DNA from: JAMLHN01 sp035708745
GTDB taxonomy: Bacteria > Chloroflexota > Chloroflexia > Thermomicrobiales > UBA6265
Assembly (NCBI GenBank): GCA_035708745.1
Contig: DASTFJ010000103.1
Coordinates: forward strand, 1 to 64,000
Direction: 5' to 3'
DNA length: 64,000 nucleotides
A program made the position numbers and the translations under genes. Numbering within the stretch: position 1 is the first letter of the stretch; every line of letters begins with the position of its first letter. The notes under the pieces were generated by a model that did not search any database, was not told the DNA's origin, and worked only from the letters and a program-made list of their open reading frames with translations. Positions 25,251-34,337 of the stretch are shown here, in pieces.

Positions 25251-25297
25251 TTGACAAACGCATGATGAGAATGACATGCTAATTCTAATCGATTAGA
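25251..25297 (+). promoter_or_regulatory. Promoter and LacI-type operator of the sugar ABC/GH127 operon
   Basis: TTGACA at 25251-25256 is followed by a perfect 14-bp palindrome TCTAATCGATTAGA (25284-25297) with the central CG typical of LacI-family operators. The -10 is unclear (GCTAAT at 25278 gives long spacing). The remainder of the 388-bp divergent gap, including a 200-bp leader before the first gene, shows nothing else I can name. Confidence 0.72.
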
Positions 25298-25510
25298 GAT
25301 GAATATCCGCGGTCTATGCGAACCGCACTGGAATCGCGATACGCGGTCGTAGACGTCGACCACAAGAAGCATCCCGATGAGCAGGGTTTTATGCATACCA
25401 GCGCGACTTCATCATTGACGGAGTGACCTGGAGATGAAGGAGGTTCCGCCACCAAAGCGCCACACCAAATGACATCCGGCTCGATTTTCGTGTTGCCAAC
25501 GGAGGTAGTC

Positions 25511-26926
25511 ATGATCAAATCAACGGCCAGCGTGATGACCACCCGATCGACGCGACGCGGCGTCCTGGGAGGAGCGGCAAAACTTGGCATTGGTGTCGGC
25601 GGCGCATCGCTGCTGGCGGGTTCGCGATCCAGCTCTTTCGCACTTGCGCAAGATCCCACGCAAATCAGCATGATGGGCTGGGGAAGTCCGCTCGAAAAGG
25701 ATAACGTCGACAAGGGGCTCAAAGTCTTCGAGCAGCAAAACCCCGACATCACGGTCGAGTGGATTCATATTCCGGATGCCGCGGACCAGCAGGTCGCGCT
25801 GAAGACTGCAATCGCCGGGGGAACCGCGCCCGATGTCTTTTGGTCGACGCCGTTCCGCGACTTTGTCGCTATCGGCGCGGCGATGGATGTCACCGATCGG
25901 CTCATGGCAGATCCCGTCCTCGGGGCGCCCGACTACTTCCTGCAACCACAGGAGTCCGAACGGGACACGGTCAACGGAAAGTGGTTTGGTATCGGCTCCT
26001 GCTGGGTGGCTCCCCACCTCTACTACAATGCCGATCTGCTCGCCGAGGCCGGCATCGAGCCGCCCTCCCCCAACCCCGCGGAAGCGTGGACCTTCGATGA
26101 ATTCAAGGAATACGGTCGCCAACTGACCTTCGATTCGCAGGGGCGCCATCCGGGCGATTCGGGATTCGATGCCAATGACGTCAAGCAGTGGGGTGTCAGC
26201 TGGCCGACCTTCGACATTGCGCTGGCGGCCGCCATCTATTCGAATGGCGGGTATACATGGGGCACCGATTACACAGCCGGGCACGGCTCAGCTGAAGCGC
26301 TGCAAGCTATCCAGGCTATCGCAGATCTGACCAATGTCGATCAGATCGCTCCGGTACCGACCGTTCTGGAGCAGATGGGAATGAGTAGCTGGCAAGCGCT
26401 TGCCAGTGGCAACGTGGCCGTTATCGTCGATGGCTCCTGGGCGCTACAGGACATTGCGAAGCTCGGATTCAACTTTGGATGCGGTGTGCTGCCAGTCTTC
26501 CAGGAACCGGCCACCGTCATGCTCGCGCACAGTCACTGCGTCAGCGCGACGACAGAACACCCGGACGAAGCCTGGAAACTGCTGGCCTACCTCTCGTCGA
26601 ACGACTACCAGCTTGGTTTGATCAAAGTCGGACTGTGGCTCCCGAGTCACACCTCCCTGCTGACGCCGGACGGGATCGCCTCCTGGATGACGGAGGGGGT
26701 ACACCCGGACGGGTACGATCTGATCGTGACCGACTACCTGAAGAACTACGGGCACAATCTCTTCTATCCCGCCGGATACGCCGAGGCAAACGATTTGATC
26801 ACCGCTGCGCTCGATCCCGTCTGGGTCGGCGATCAAACCGCGCAGGAAGCCCTGGTGGACTCAGGTGCGCTGGACGAGATCGCCGCGCATCTCCAGGAAC
26901 AACAAGCGGTGATGAATGACATCTAG
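25511..26926 (+). CDS. Carbohydrate ABC transporter substrate-binding protein
   Basis: A 471-residue extracellular sugar-binding protein (family 1). The signal region STRRGVLGGAAKLGIGVGGASLLAG has a twin-arginine followed by a hydrophobic stretch, suggesting Tat export. The mature part begins QISMMGWGSPLEKDNVDKGLKVFEQQNPDITVEW and contains GTAPDVFWS, typical of the family. GGAGGT precedes the ATG at 25511. It heads an operon with two permeases and a GH127 enzyme; the likely ligand is an arabinofuranosyl oligosaccharide (inference from GH127). Confidence 0.92.
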   Translation: MIKSTASVMTTRSTRRGVLGGAAKLGIGVGGASLLAGSRSSSFALAQDPTQISMMGWGSPLEKDNVDKGLKVFEQQNPDITVEWIHIPDAADQQVALKTAIAGGTAPDVFWSTPFRDFVAIGAAMDVTDRLMADPVLGAPDYFLQPQESERDTVNGKWFGIGSCWVAPHLYYNADLLAEAGIEPPSPNPAEAWTFDEFKEYGRQLTFDSQGRHPGDSGFDANDVKQWGVSWPTFDIALAAAIYSNGGYTWGTDYTAGHGSAEALQAIQAIADLTNVDQIAPVPTVLEQMGMSSWQALASGNVAVIVDGSWALQDIAKLGFNFGCGVLPVFQEPATVMLAHSHCVSATTEHPDEAWKLLAYLSSNDYQLGLIKVGLWLPSHTSLLTPDGIASWMTEGVHPDGYDLIVTDYLKNYGHNLFYPAGYAEANDLITAALDPVWVGDQTAQEALVDSGALDEIAAHLQEQQAVMNDI

Positions 26927-26950
26927 GCACCACATCGCGGAGCACCGGTC

Positions 26951-27904
26951 GTGTCCAGTCTTGAGGCAAAAGTCCAGCCTGGCGTAGCGCAACCCGCGAT
27001 CGCGGTTCGGCGCTCTCGTCTGTCTCTGCGACACAAAGAAGCGCTGGCCGGCTATATCTTCATTTTGCCGGCGGTTCTGGGATTCATCCTCTGGACTGCC
27101 GGCCCAATGTTCTACTCGCTTTGGCTGAGCTTTCACTCCTGGAATTTGGTCCAGCCGCCCAAATGGGTGGGACTCGGCAATTTTCGGCAGATGTGGAACG
27201 ACCGTATCTTCTGGGCTTCGGTTCGGGCCACACTGACGTACGCGGCAATCAGCGTGCCGCTCTTTCAGTTGCTCAGCTTCAGCATGGCGTTGCTGCTCAA
27301 CTCGAAGATTCCGGGAATCTCCTTTTTCCGGTCCGCCTTTTACTTGCCAGTGGTCATTCCGGTCGCGGCAGCGTCGTTCCTGTGGGGCTTCATCTTCAAT
27401 TCCGAGTTCGGCCTCCTCAACTACGTGCTCCGAAATCTTGGTTTCGACAAGATTCTCTGGTTCCAGCAGCCCAGATATGCAATGGCGGCCATGGTCATCA
27501 TGACGCTCTGGCTCTTCGGCGGGACGATGGTGATTTATCTGGCAGCGCTGCAGGGCGTACCCGAGCACCTCTACGAAGCAGCTTCGCTCGACGGAGCCAA
27601 CGCCTTGCGCAGACTCGTCGTCGTCACGATCCCGATGATGTCCCCGGTGATCTTCTTCAACTTCGTGCTTGGTGTCATTGGGTCGCTCCAGATTTTCACG
27701 CAGTCATACATCATCACCGATGGCGGTCCTCAAAACGCCACCCGCTTTTACTCGCTGATGATCTATGAGCGGGGATTTCGGGACTTCAAAATGGGCTACG
27801 CCTCGGCGCTCGCCTGGGTGCTGTTCCTGTTCATTCTTCTGTTGTCGCTGCTGATTTTCCGGTCGCTCGGCAGGATGGTCTATTACGAAGAGGAAGGCAC
27901 CTGA
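26951..27904 (+). CDS. Carbohydrate ABC transporter permease, MalF/UgpA type
   Basis: A 317-residue inner-membrane permease with six predicted helices (first near 36-60: AGYIFILPAVLGFILWTAGPMF). The coupling EAA loop reads YEAASLDGANALRRLVVVTIPMMSP. The GTG start at 26951 lies 24 bp after the binding-protein gene. It pairs with the next gene to form the channel of a CUT1-type importer. No ATPase is in the operon; the sequence shows one sugar ATPase tail at the left end of the window. Confidence 0.94.
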   Translation: MSSLEAKVQPGVAQPAIAVRRSRLSLRHKEALAGYIFILPAVLGFILWTAGPMFYSLWLSFHSWNLVQPPKWVGLGNFRQMWNDRIFWASVRATLTYAAISVPLFQLLSFSMALLLNSKIPGISFFRSAFYLPVVIPVAAASFLWGFIFNSEFGLLNYVLRNLGFDKILWFQQPRYAMAAMVIMTLWLFGGTMVIYLAALQGVPEHLYEAASLDGANALRRLVVVTIPMMSPVIFFNFVLGVIGSLQIFTQSYIITDGGPQNATRFYSLMIYERGFRDFKMGYASALAWVLFLFILLLSLLIFRSLGRMVYYEEEGT

Positions 27905-27906
27905 GG

Positions 27907-28791
27907 ATGGCCATGTCGGTTCCGGGATCGTTGATCGTGCCCGCTGGAAGACTCCGGCGAAAGTTGGCGAACATTACCGAGCAGATTCTCACCGTATTCC
28001 TCCTGGTAGCGTTCACGATCATTCTGCTGACGCCGCTGGTGTGGATGGTAAGCACCGCGCTCAAGGGACAGGCGCAGATATTCACGTATCCACCGGAATG
28101 GATTCCATCCCCCGCGCTCTGGTCGAACTTTCGCGAGGCCACGACCGCTTACCCCTTTGGCCGCTACGCGACCAATACCCTCATTATCGCCGGGCTCAAC
28201 ATCGCTGGCGTGCTGCTAACTGCATCGATGGCCGCCTACGCCTTTGCCAGGCTGCGATTCCCCGGCCGTGATCTAATCTTCATCGTTCTCCTCAGTACCT
28301 TGATGCTCCCTTTTACTGTTCTGATGATTCCGCGCTATATCCAGTTCCGAGAGCTGGGCTGGCTCGATTCCTGGAAGCCGCTGATCGTGCCGAACTGGTT
28401 CGGCGGAAGCGTCTTTTTCATTTTTCTGCTCCGGCAGTTCTTCCGAACGATTCCCCGGGATCTTTCCGACGCGGCCAAGCTGGACGGAGCTTCTGAGTTT
28501 CGAATCTACTGGCAAATTGTTTTGCCGCTCTCGAAACCCGCTCTAGCCGTGGTAGCCGTCTTCGTTTTCCTCGACACGTGGAATGATTTTCTGGCTCCGC
28601 TGATCTACATCACGTCGCCGGACAAGTACACGGTGTCGCTGGGACTCTCGCAATTCATGGGCAACTACACGACGCAATACGCCTACCTCATGGCAGCCTC
28701 GACCATGATGATCATTCCAACGATTGTGGTCTTCGTTCTCGCGCAACGGTATTTCGTACACGGGGTCGTATTGACGGGCGTCAAGGGGTGA
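27907..28791 (+). CDS. Carbohydrate ABC transporter permease, MalG/UgpE type
   Basis: A 294-residue permease with six predicted helices and the EAA loop SDAAKLDGASEFRIYWQIVLPLSKPALAVVAVF. The start lies 2 bp after the preceding permease stop. The TAL..Q.F.YPPEW.P near the N terminus is typical of the second CUT1 permease. It forms a heterodimer with the gene before. Confidence 0.94.
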   Translation: MAMSVPGSLIVPAGRLRRKLANITEQILTVFLLVAFTIILLTPLVWMVSTALKGQAQIFTYPPEWIPSPALWSNFREATTAYPFGRYATNTLIIAGLNIAGVLLTASMAAYAFARLRFPGRDLIFIVLLSTLMLPFTVLMIPRYIQFRELGWLDSWKPLIVPNWFGGSVFFIFLLRQFFRTIPRDLSDAAKLDGASEFRIYWQIVLPLSKPALAVVAVFVFLDTWNDFLAPLIYITSPDKYTVSLGLSQFMGNYTTQYAYLMAASTMMIIPTIVVFVLAQRYFVHGVVLTGVKG

Positions 28792-28886
28792 TCGGGGGTA
28801 CGCCCCGTTTCTTCCCAACACCTCGAAGTGATGAGCTGCACGCGATTGAGCTGAGCTCGGCCAACGCGGAGCAATGAGGAGGAGCT

Positions 28887-30782
28887 ATGGCAACGGAGGT
28901 TCGCACCAAGGCGGTCATCGTCGATACAACCGCCAGCCCGAACGCGAGACTGCGGCCGGTGGCCGTCGGCGACGTGCGGCTCTCCGATCCGATCTGGGAG
29001 CCGCGCCGGCGGTTGACAACCGAACGGACGATCCCGGAGCAGCATGCATTGCTGGAGAGCAGTCAGCGGTTGGATAACTTTCGCCGCGCGGCGGGTACGA
29101 TGTCCGGCCCGTTCCATGGCCGCTACTTCAACGACACCGATGTCTACAAATGGCTGGAAGCGGCGTCCTGGGCGCTGGCCATGGAGCCCGATCCGGCGCT
29201 CGACACACTCGTCGACGAGGTGATCGAAATCGTCGGCGCGGCCCAGCTGCCGGACGGCTATCTTGACAATTTCTATACCGTCGATCAGCTCGACAAACGC
29301 TGGACCAACCTGACGGTGACCCACGAGCTCTATTGCGCGGGGCATCTCTTCCAGGCAGGCGTGGCGCATCACCGAGCGACCGGCAAGACTTCGCTGCTCG
29401 ACATCTGCTGCAAGTTTGCCGATCTGATCTGCGACACCTTCGGTCCGGAATCCGAGGGCAAGACGCCGGGCACCGACGGGCACGAGGAGGTCGAGCTGGC
29501 GCTGGTCGAGCTCGGCCGCGCGACCGGGAACCGGCGCTATATCCAGCAGGCGCTCTATTTCCTCGATGCGCGCGGGTACGGGTTGGTCGGTGGTGACGAA
29601 TATCACCAGGATCATGTCCCATTCCGCGACGCCTCTGAGGTGGTTGGGCATGCGGTGCGGCAGGTATATCTCACCGCCGGTGCGGCCGATGTCTACGCGG
29701 AAGTTGGCGACGAATCGATCAAGGCCGCGCTCGACCGGCTCTGGGAGAGCATGACTCAGCGGCGCATCTATATCAGCAGCGGTATCGGCTCGCGCTGGGA
29801 TGGAGAAGCCTTTGGGCGCGATCTGGAGCTGGGCAACGAGCGGGCGTACACCGAAAGCTGCGCGGCGATCGGCAGCGTAATGTGGAATTGGCGCATGCTG
29901 CTGATCACCGGTGACGCCAAATACGCCGATCTCATCGAATCGACCCTGCTGAACGCGATGCTTCCGGGCGTCTCTCTGAGTGGAGATTTGTACTTCTATC
30001 AAAATCCACTGGCCGACGACGGGCATCACCGGCGCCAGCCGTGGTTCGACTGTGCCTGCTGCCCACCGAATATCGCCCGTACCCTGGCGCAGCTCAGCGG
30101 CTACTTCGCGACGACCTCGCCCGAGGGGATCTGGCTCCATCTTTACGCACAGTCGGATCTCGATTTGTCGCTCGAGGACGGCCGCTCGGTCAAGATCGCC
30201 CAGCGCACCGACTATCCCTGGAGCGGTCGCGTCACACTGAATGTCGATGGCAGCGGCGACTTTTCGCTCTTCCTGCGCATTCCCGGCTGGGTCGAAGGCG
30301 CCACGGTTCGTTTCGCCGGCACGCCGGTTGTTGGGGTAGAGGCTGGCCAATATCTCGAGATCCACCGCGACTGGAATCCAGGCGACACGGTGGAGCTCGA
30401 TTTCCCGATGCCGGTGCGCACCATGGTTTCACACCCGAATCTCTTCGAGAACCAGGGTCGGGTCGCGGTCATGCGCGGGCCGCTGCTCTATTGCCTGGAA
30501 CGGGCCGGCAACGACGAGCTCGATCCACGTGACGCGAAGCTAGCGGCCGCACCCGCATTTAGCACCGAGCACAAGAGTGATCTGCTGGGCGGGGTAACTA
30601 TCCTGCGAACCAAGGTCGTGGTCGAATCACCAGGACCGGAATGGGATCACGCGCTCTATCTCCCCACCGGCGAAACGTCTGATCGGGTTGCGGGTGGGAC
30701 GCGCACCGCTGAGCTCATTCCCTATTTCGCCTGGGCGAATCGCGAGGCCGGACCGATGCAGGTATGGCTCCGCACCGAATGA
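28887..30782 (+). CDS. GH127 beta-L-arabinofuranosidase-like glycosidase
   Basis: A 631-residue (alpha/alpha)6-barrel enzyme of the DUF1680/GH127 family, whose type member HypBA1 cleaves beta-L-arabinofuranosyl bonds. The catalytic Cys and zinc cluster are visible as FDCACCPPNIARTLA (C389, C391, C392), with the Glu-bearing segment SSGIGSRWDGEAFGRD and ERAYTESCAAIGSVMWNWRM upstream. The C-terminal half is a beta-sandwich with FLRIPGWVEGATV. No signal peptide is seen, so it acts on imported sugar. GAGGAG precedes the ATG. It closes the transporter operon. Confidence 0.93.
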   Translation: MATEVRTKAVIVDTTASPNARLRPVAVGDVRLSDPIWEPRRRLTTERTIPEQHALLESSQRLDNFRRAAGTMSGPFHGRYFNDTDVYKWLEAASWALAMEPDPALDTLVDEVIEIVGAAQLPDGYLDNFYTVDQLDKRWTNLTVTHELYCAGHLFQAGVAHHRATGKTSLLDICCKFADLICDTFGPESEGKTPGTDGHEEVELALVELGRATGNRRYIQQALYFLDARGYGLVGGDEYHQDHVPFRDASEVVGHAVRQVYLTAGAADVYAEVGDESIKAALDRLWESMTQRRIYISSGIGSRWDGEAFGRDLELGNERAYTESCAAIGSVMWNWRMLLITGDAKYADLIESTLLNAMLPGVSLSGDLYFYQNPLADDGHHRRQPWFDCACCPPNIARTLAQLSGYFATTSPEGIWLHLYAQSDLDLSLEDGRSVKIAQRTDYPWSGRVTLNVDGSGDFSLFLRIPGWVEGATVRFAGTPVVGVEAGQYLEIHRDWNPGDTVELDFPMPVRTMVSHPNLFENQGRVAVMRGPLLYCLERAGNDELDPRDAKLAAAPAFSTEHKSDLLGGVTILRTKVVVESPGPEWDHALYLPTGETSDRVAGGTRTAELIPYFAWANREAGPMQVWLRTE

Positions 30783-30812
30783 GCCATCCGCTGCTATTGT
30801 GATGCGGTGTGA

Positions 30813-30848
30813 ATCCTGAGCGGTCCGGTATACCGGACCGCTCAGGAT
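30813..30848. repeat. Perfect 36-bp palindrome after the GH127 gene
   Basis: Arms of 18 bp (ATCCTGAGCGGTCCGGTA and its complement) meet with no spacer. There is no T-run on either side. It may serve as a terminator for the sugar operon, a protein site, or an RNA-stability hairpin in front of the aldo/keto reductase. Confidence 0.75.
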
Positions 30849-30880
30849 GTAACCCGGTGCATGGGAGCAGAGGCGGGCAG

Positions 30881-31849
30881 ATGCGATACGGACAGATCAC
30901 CGGCGTCGACAAGCCGGTAGCGCGAATCGTCCAGGGCACCACGGTACTCGATCCGGGCGACCGGGCCGCTTCGTTTGCGTTGCTCGACGGCGTCTTCGCC
31001 AGCGGCGCCACCACCTTCGACACGGCGCAGAGCTATCTGGCGGGCGATGCCGAACGGTTGCTGGGCCGCTGGATGGCTGAACGGGGTAACCGCGATCAGG
31101 TCGTCGTCATCACCAAGGGATGCCACCACACCGAGGACCGGGGAAGGGTCACCCCGTACGATCTGACCGCCGATCTGCACGATTCGCTCGCCCGATTGAA
31201 AACCGAACGAATCGATCTGTATTTTTTGCACCGCGACGATCCGTCGGTTCCGGTGGAGGAGTTGATCGGCGCGCTCAACGCCCATATCGACGCCGGCAAG
31301 ATCGCGGCCATCGGCGCGTCCAACTGGTCGATCGAACGCATTCAGGCGGCCAATCAGTATGCCCGCGAGCATGGGATGCAACCCTTCGTCGCCAGCAGCC
31401 CGAACTACAGCCTGGCTGTGCAGCAGGAGGAACCGTGGCCGAATACCATTTCCATTAGCGGACCCGATGCCGCTAATGCGCGCGCCTGGTATCGCACGAC
31501 CCGCATGCCGATTTTCGCCTGGTCCAGCCTGGCGCACGGCTTCCTCTCCGGGCATTTCCGTAGTGACCGGCGGGACGAGCCAGGAACCGATTTCGAGCGG
31601 AGCGTGTTGCGCACGTACGGCTCCAACGAGAACTTCGAGCGGCTGCGACGTGCTGAGATCCTTGCGGCCGAAAAGGACGTCACGGTTCCTCAGATCGCGC
31701 TGGCTTTCATCCTCGAGCAACCGCTCGATGTCTATGCTGTGGTCGCCAGCTGCACCCCGGACGAATACGCGGCCGACGCCGCGGCGCTCGAGCTTTCCCT
31801 CACTCGCGCCGAGCTCGATTGGCTCGATTTGTTCGCGAACGAACGCTGA
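30881..31849 (+). CDS. Aldo/keto reductase family protein
   Basis: A 322-residue TIM-barrel NADPH-dependent oxidoreductase. Family parts: FDTAQSYLAGDAERLLGRWM (catalytic Asp/Tyr), VITKGCHH (Lys), LARLKTERIDLYFLHRDD (His), GASNWSIERI, ASSPNYSL, FAWSSLAHGFLSG and the C-terminal VPQIALAFILEQ. Substrate unknown; it could reduce a sugar from the adjacent arabinoside operon, but a 98-bp gap with a palindrome separates them. ATG at 30881 follows GGAG and GGCGGG. Confidence 0.9.
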   Translation: MRYGQITGVDKPVARIVQGTTVLDPGDRAASFALLDGVFASGATTFDTAQSYLAGDAERLLGRWMAERGNRDQVVVITKGCHHTEDRGRVTPYDLTADLHDSLARLKTERIDLYFLHRDDPSVPVEELIGALNAHIDAGKIAAIGASNWSIERIQAANQYAREHGMQPFVASSPNYSLAVQQEEPWPNTISISGPDAANARAWYRTTRMPIFAWSSLAHGFLSGHFRSDRRDEPGTDFERSVLRTYGSNENFERLRRAEILAAEKDVTVPQIALAFILEQPLDVYAVVASCTPDEYAADAAALELSLTRAELDWLDLFANER

Positions 31850-31915
31850 TTTCGGGCAAATTGATTCGCCTGAGCCCCAGGCAGAGGTTGCTTCGGAAAG
31901 ATGCTCGCGAGGCAA

Positions 31916-31948
31916 CGAGAGGTTCCTCCACTTCGCTCTGAATGACGA
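31916..31948 (-). repeat. GAAG-rich interspersed repeat, single copy
   Basis: Reversed copy (CCTCCACTTCGCTCTGAATG) of the repeat found in the LysW operon. It lies in the 358-bp gap 31850-32207, in which I see no other feature. Confidence 0.65.
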
Positions 31949-32207
31949 AAAGGATTTGACGAACCCCCGGCGTATCTGACACCATTGCTACAGGTTTCGC
32001 AGGAGGTCTCCGTTGACGGATTAGTTCACACATCAGCCGTTCTTCCCATCCGTTTTTCGCGGACTCGGGTCGATGCCTGATGGTGAGCTGTCTCTGTTGT
32101 GGAGTCTGCCAGCCAAAATCTCCCCTTTCACGGGATCCTTTTCGCGCTTCCACTCCACCTGACCAGTCCATCGACCGTCGACGCGTTTCCGCTCCAGGAA
32201 ACCGTTT

Positions 32208-33893
32208 GTGCTTTCGGTCAATTCCCTTTCGTACGATATCGACCGTCTTCCGATTCTGGAGGACGTCAGCTTTTCCATTCCGACCGGCGAAAAAGTCGGG
32301 TTGGTCGGCGCCAATGGCTCCGGCAAATCGACGCTGCTGAAGCTGATCGCGGGCGAGCTGCGTCCGGGCCGGGGCTCGGTCCAGCTGCTGGGTGGGGGAT
32401 CGATCGGTTATCTCCCGCAAATTCCCAAAATCGACGGCGCGGCGACCGTTTTCGAGATGCTCGGTCGTGGCGCGCGCGACTGGTCGACGGCGCGCGAGGC
32501 AATAGAGCTGGCATTGGCCGAGCTCTCTACCGAAACCGACCCATCCGACGAGATGATGGATCGATACGCGGCTGCGCTCGAGGCATTCGAGGCTGCTGGC
32601 GGCTGGGCGGTCGAGGCGCGTATCGAGGCAATCCGTGAGGGGCTGGGGTTGGCGTCGATTCCGCCAGACCGGCCGTTCGTGCAGCTCAGCGGCGGCCAGA
32701 AGACCCGGGTGATGCTCGGCACATTGTTGATCAGCGAGCCGGTGTTGATCCTGCTGGACGAGCCCACGAACTACCTCGACCTACCTGCGCTGGAATGGCT
32801 CGAATCGTTCGTACTGCGCTCGCCGCTTTCGATGCTGGTGGTGTCGCACGACCGGCGCTTTCTGGACGATACGGTCACTCGCATCCTGGAAATCGACCCA
32901 CGCACGCACAAGCTGCATTCGTTTCCCGGAAACTACTCGTTCTACGCGCAGGAACGAGCGCGGGAGCGACGGCAGCACGAAGCGGCGTTTCAGGACCAGC
33001 AGGACGCCATCGAGAAAACTGAAGCGGCGATTCGCAAGCTCGATCAGGCGGCCTCCGGTATCGAGCAGGAGACGATCCATTTTCACTACCGCAAGGTGGC
33101 GAAGGGGATCGCACGACGTGCGACCGTGCAGAAGAACCGCCTGGAGCGCGATCTGGCGAGCGAAGACCATCTGGAACGACCCGAGGCGGACAAGCCGATC
33201 TATCTGGAGGGGATCGTCGGTGCGGCGCTCAGCGACCGGCGAACGTTGCTGTCGACCGAGGACGTTTCGGTGGCGCCGGGGACCGTTCCGGTGTTGGAGC
33301 ATGTCGAGCTCCTAATTCGCGGTGGTGACCGAATTGCCATCATCGGGGAAAACGGAACCGGCAAGACCTCATTGTTGCGCACGCTGCTCGGCGAGCTGGA
33401 ACCCGCGGCCGGCCGGGTCTACCGAGCGCCATCGATGCGGATCGGCTATTTGAATCAGGAGCTACTGCAATCGGGTAGTGCGGTCGATGCGACGGTGCTC
33501 GAATCGGTCCTGGAGATCGATGGCCGCAACGAAACCGGCGCCCGTAATCTGCTGGCGCAATTCCATTTCGCCGGCGACGAGGTATTCAAGCTGTTGCGGG
33601 ATTTGAGCGCGGGCGAGCGGATTCGGCTCGAATTGGCGCGCATGGCTGCTGATGGGGCGAATTTACTGGTGCTCGACGAGCCCACCAGCCATCTCGATCT
33701 GCCGGCCATCGAGCAGCTCGAATCGGCGCTGCAGCGCTATCCCGGTGCGATCGTAGCCGTTTCCCACGATCGGGCATTTCTGGAGCGAGTCGGTTTCGAG
33801 CAGATCTACGAAACGGTCGATGGTTCGATACGGATCGCGTCGCGGCTGCAAACGACGGTCGCCGGGGGGCCTGCTATCGTCGTAGAAAGCTGA
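32208..33893 (+). CDS. ABC-F family ATPase (ribosome-associated type)
   Basis: A 561-residue soluble protein with two ABC domains and no membrane segments. First domain: Walker A GANGSGKST (about 37-45), signature LSGGQKTRV, Walker B LILLDEPTNYLDLPALEW. The Lys/Glu/Gln-rich linker (about 245-330) is the part that reaches the ribosomal E/P site in this family. Second domain: GENGTGKTS, LSAGERIRLELARM, LLVLDEPTSHLDLP. Roles range from translation rescue to antibiotic protection; this one cannot be assigned. GTG start with AGGAA upstream. Confidence 0.92.
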   Translation: MLSVNSLSYDIDRLPILEDVSFSIPTGEKVGLVGANGSGKSTLLKLIAGELRPGRGSVQLLGGGSIGYLPQIPKIDGAATVFEMLGRGARDWSTAREAIELALAELSTETDPSDEMMDRYAAALEAFEAAGGWAVEARIEAIREGLGLASIPPDRPFVQLSGGQKTRVMLGTLLISEPVLILLDEPTNYLDLPALEWLESFVLRSPLSMLVVSHDRRFLDDTVTRILEIDPRTHKLHSFPGNYSFYAQERARERRQHEAAFQDQQDAIEKTEAAIRKLDQAASGIEQETIHFHYRKVAKGIARRATVQKNRLERDLASEDHLERPEADKPIYLEGIVGAALSDRRTLLSTEDVSVAPGTVPVLEHVELLIRGGDRIAIIGENGTGKTSLLRTLLGELEPAAGRVYRAPSMRIGYLNQELLQSGSAVDATVLESVLEIDGRNETGARNLLAQFHFAGDEVFKLLRDLSAGERIRLELARMAADGANLLVLDEPTSHLDLPAIEQLESALQRYPGAIVAVSHDRAFLERVGFEQIYETVDGSIRIASRLQTTVAGGPAIVVES

Positions 33894-34085
33894 TCGCCTA
33901 AATTGTCGTCTCGTCGGTAACGCTGGGGGTTCGGTTCATTTCTCCGTCATTCCGTTCCGCGCCGGACACCTAGAGACAGGATAAAGCCGAGCGAATCGGA
34001 CAATTCTGTGTAAAACGGGCAAGAAGCGTCTGCGACGATGTCGCACGTATGGAAATCTGAACCGCACCCTAACGCTGGGAGTGCC
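33894..34085 (+). other. Gap between the ABC-F gene and the metX leader
   Basis: The only structure seen is a short hairpin TGCGAC-GAT-GTCGCA at about 34030-34044. It has no T-run. Confidence 0.35.
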
Positions 34086-34114
34086 TTGACAGGGCATCGA
34101 ACTATCGCTAAATT
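34086..34114 (+). promoter_or_regulatory. Promoter of the SAM-riboswitch/metX transcript
   Basis: TTGACA (34086-34091), 17-bp spacer, TAAATT (34109-34114), about 20 bp before the riboswitch. Confidence 0.8.
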
Positions 34115-34139
34115 CTGAGTCAACAACTGAATAGCAATC

Positions 34140-34245
34140 CTTATCAGGAGAGGTGGAGGGATACGGCCCTGTGAAGCCCGGCAGCCTGCCATGCGATGAG
34201 CGCGGCAAGGTGCCAATTCCGGCGAGGTAACTCGCAAGATAAGGG
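34140..34245 (+). ncRNA. SAM-I (S-box) riboswitch
   Basis: The P1 stem CTTATC (34140-34145) pairs with GATAAG (34238-34243). Within it are the conserved S-box segments AGAGGTGGAGGGA, GGCCCTGTGAAGCCCGGCAGCC and GGTGCCAATTCCGGC. It senses S-adenosylmethionine and, with the terminator that follows, should shut off metX and metY when SAM is plentiful. Confidence 0.95.
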
Positions 34246-34271
34246 AATGCTGCTTTTGCGCACCCCTTGTC

Positions 34272-34291
34272 ACCCCTGGCAGGGGTTTTTT
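34272..34291 (+). terminator. Riboswitch-controlled terminator upstream of metX
   Basis: Stem ACCCCT-GGC-AGGGGT followed by TTTTTG, with GCACCCC/GGGGT-type alternative pairing to the end of the riboswitch. Confidence 0.88.
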
Positions 34292-34337
34292 GTTGATCCA
34301 AATCGCGGTGAGCTCGCCGCTTCGACAGGTTCGACGC

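Noticed and set aside
28683..30365. Open frame of 560 codons on the minus strand across the GH127 gene
   Set aside because: It is antisense to a well-supported GH127 enzyme and has shadow-like composition.
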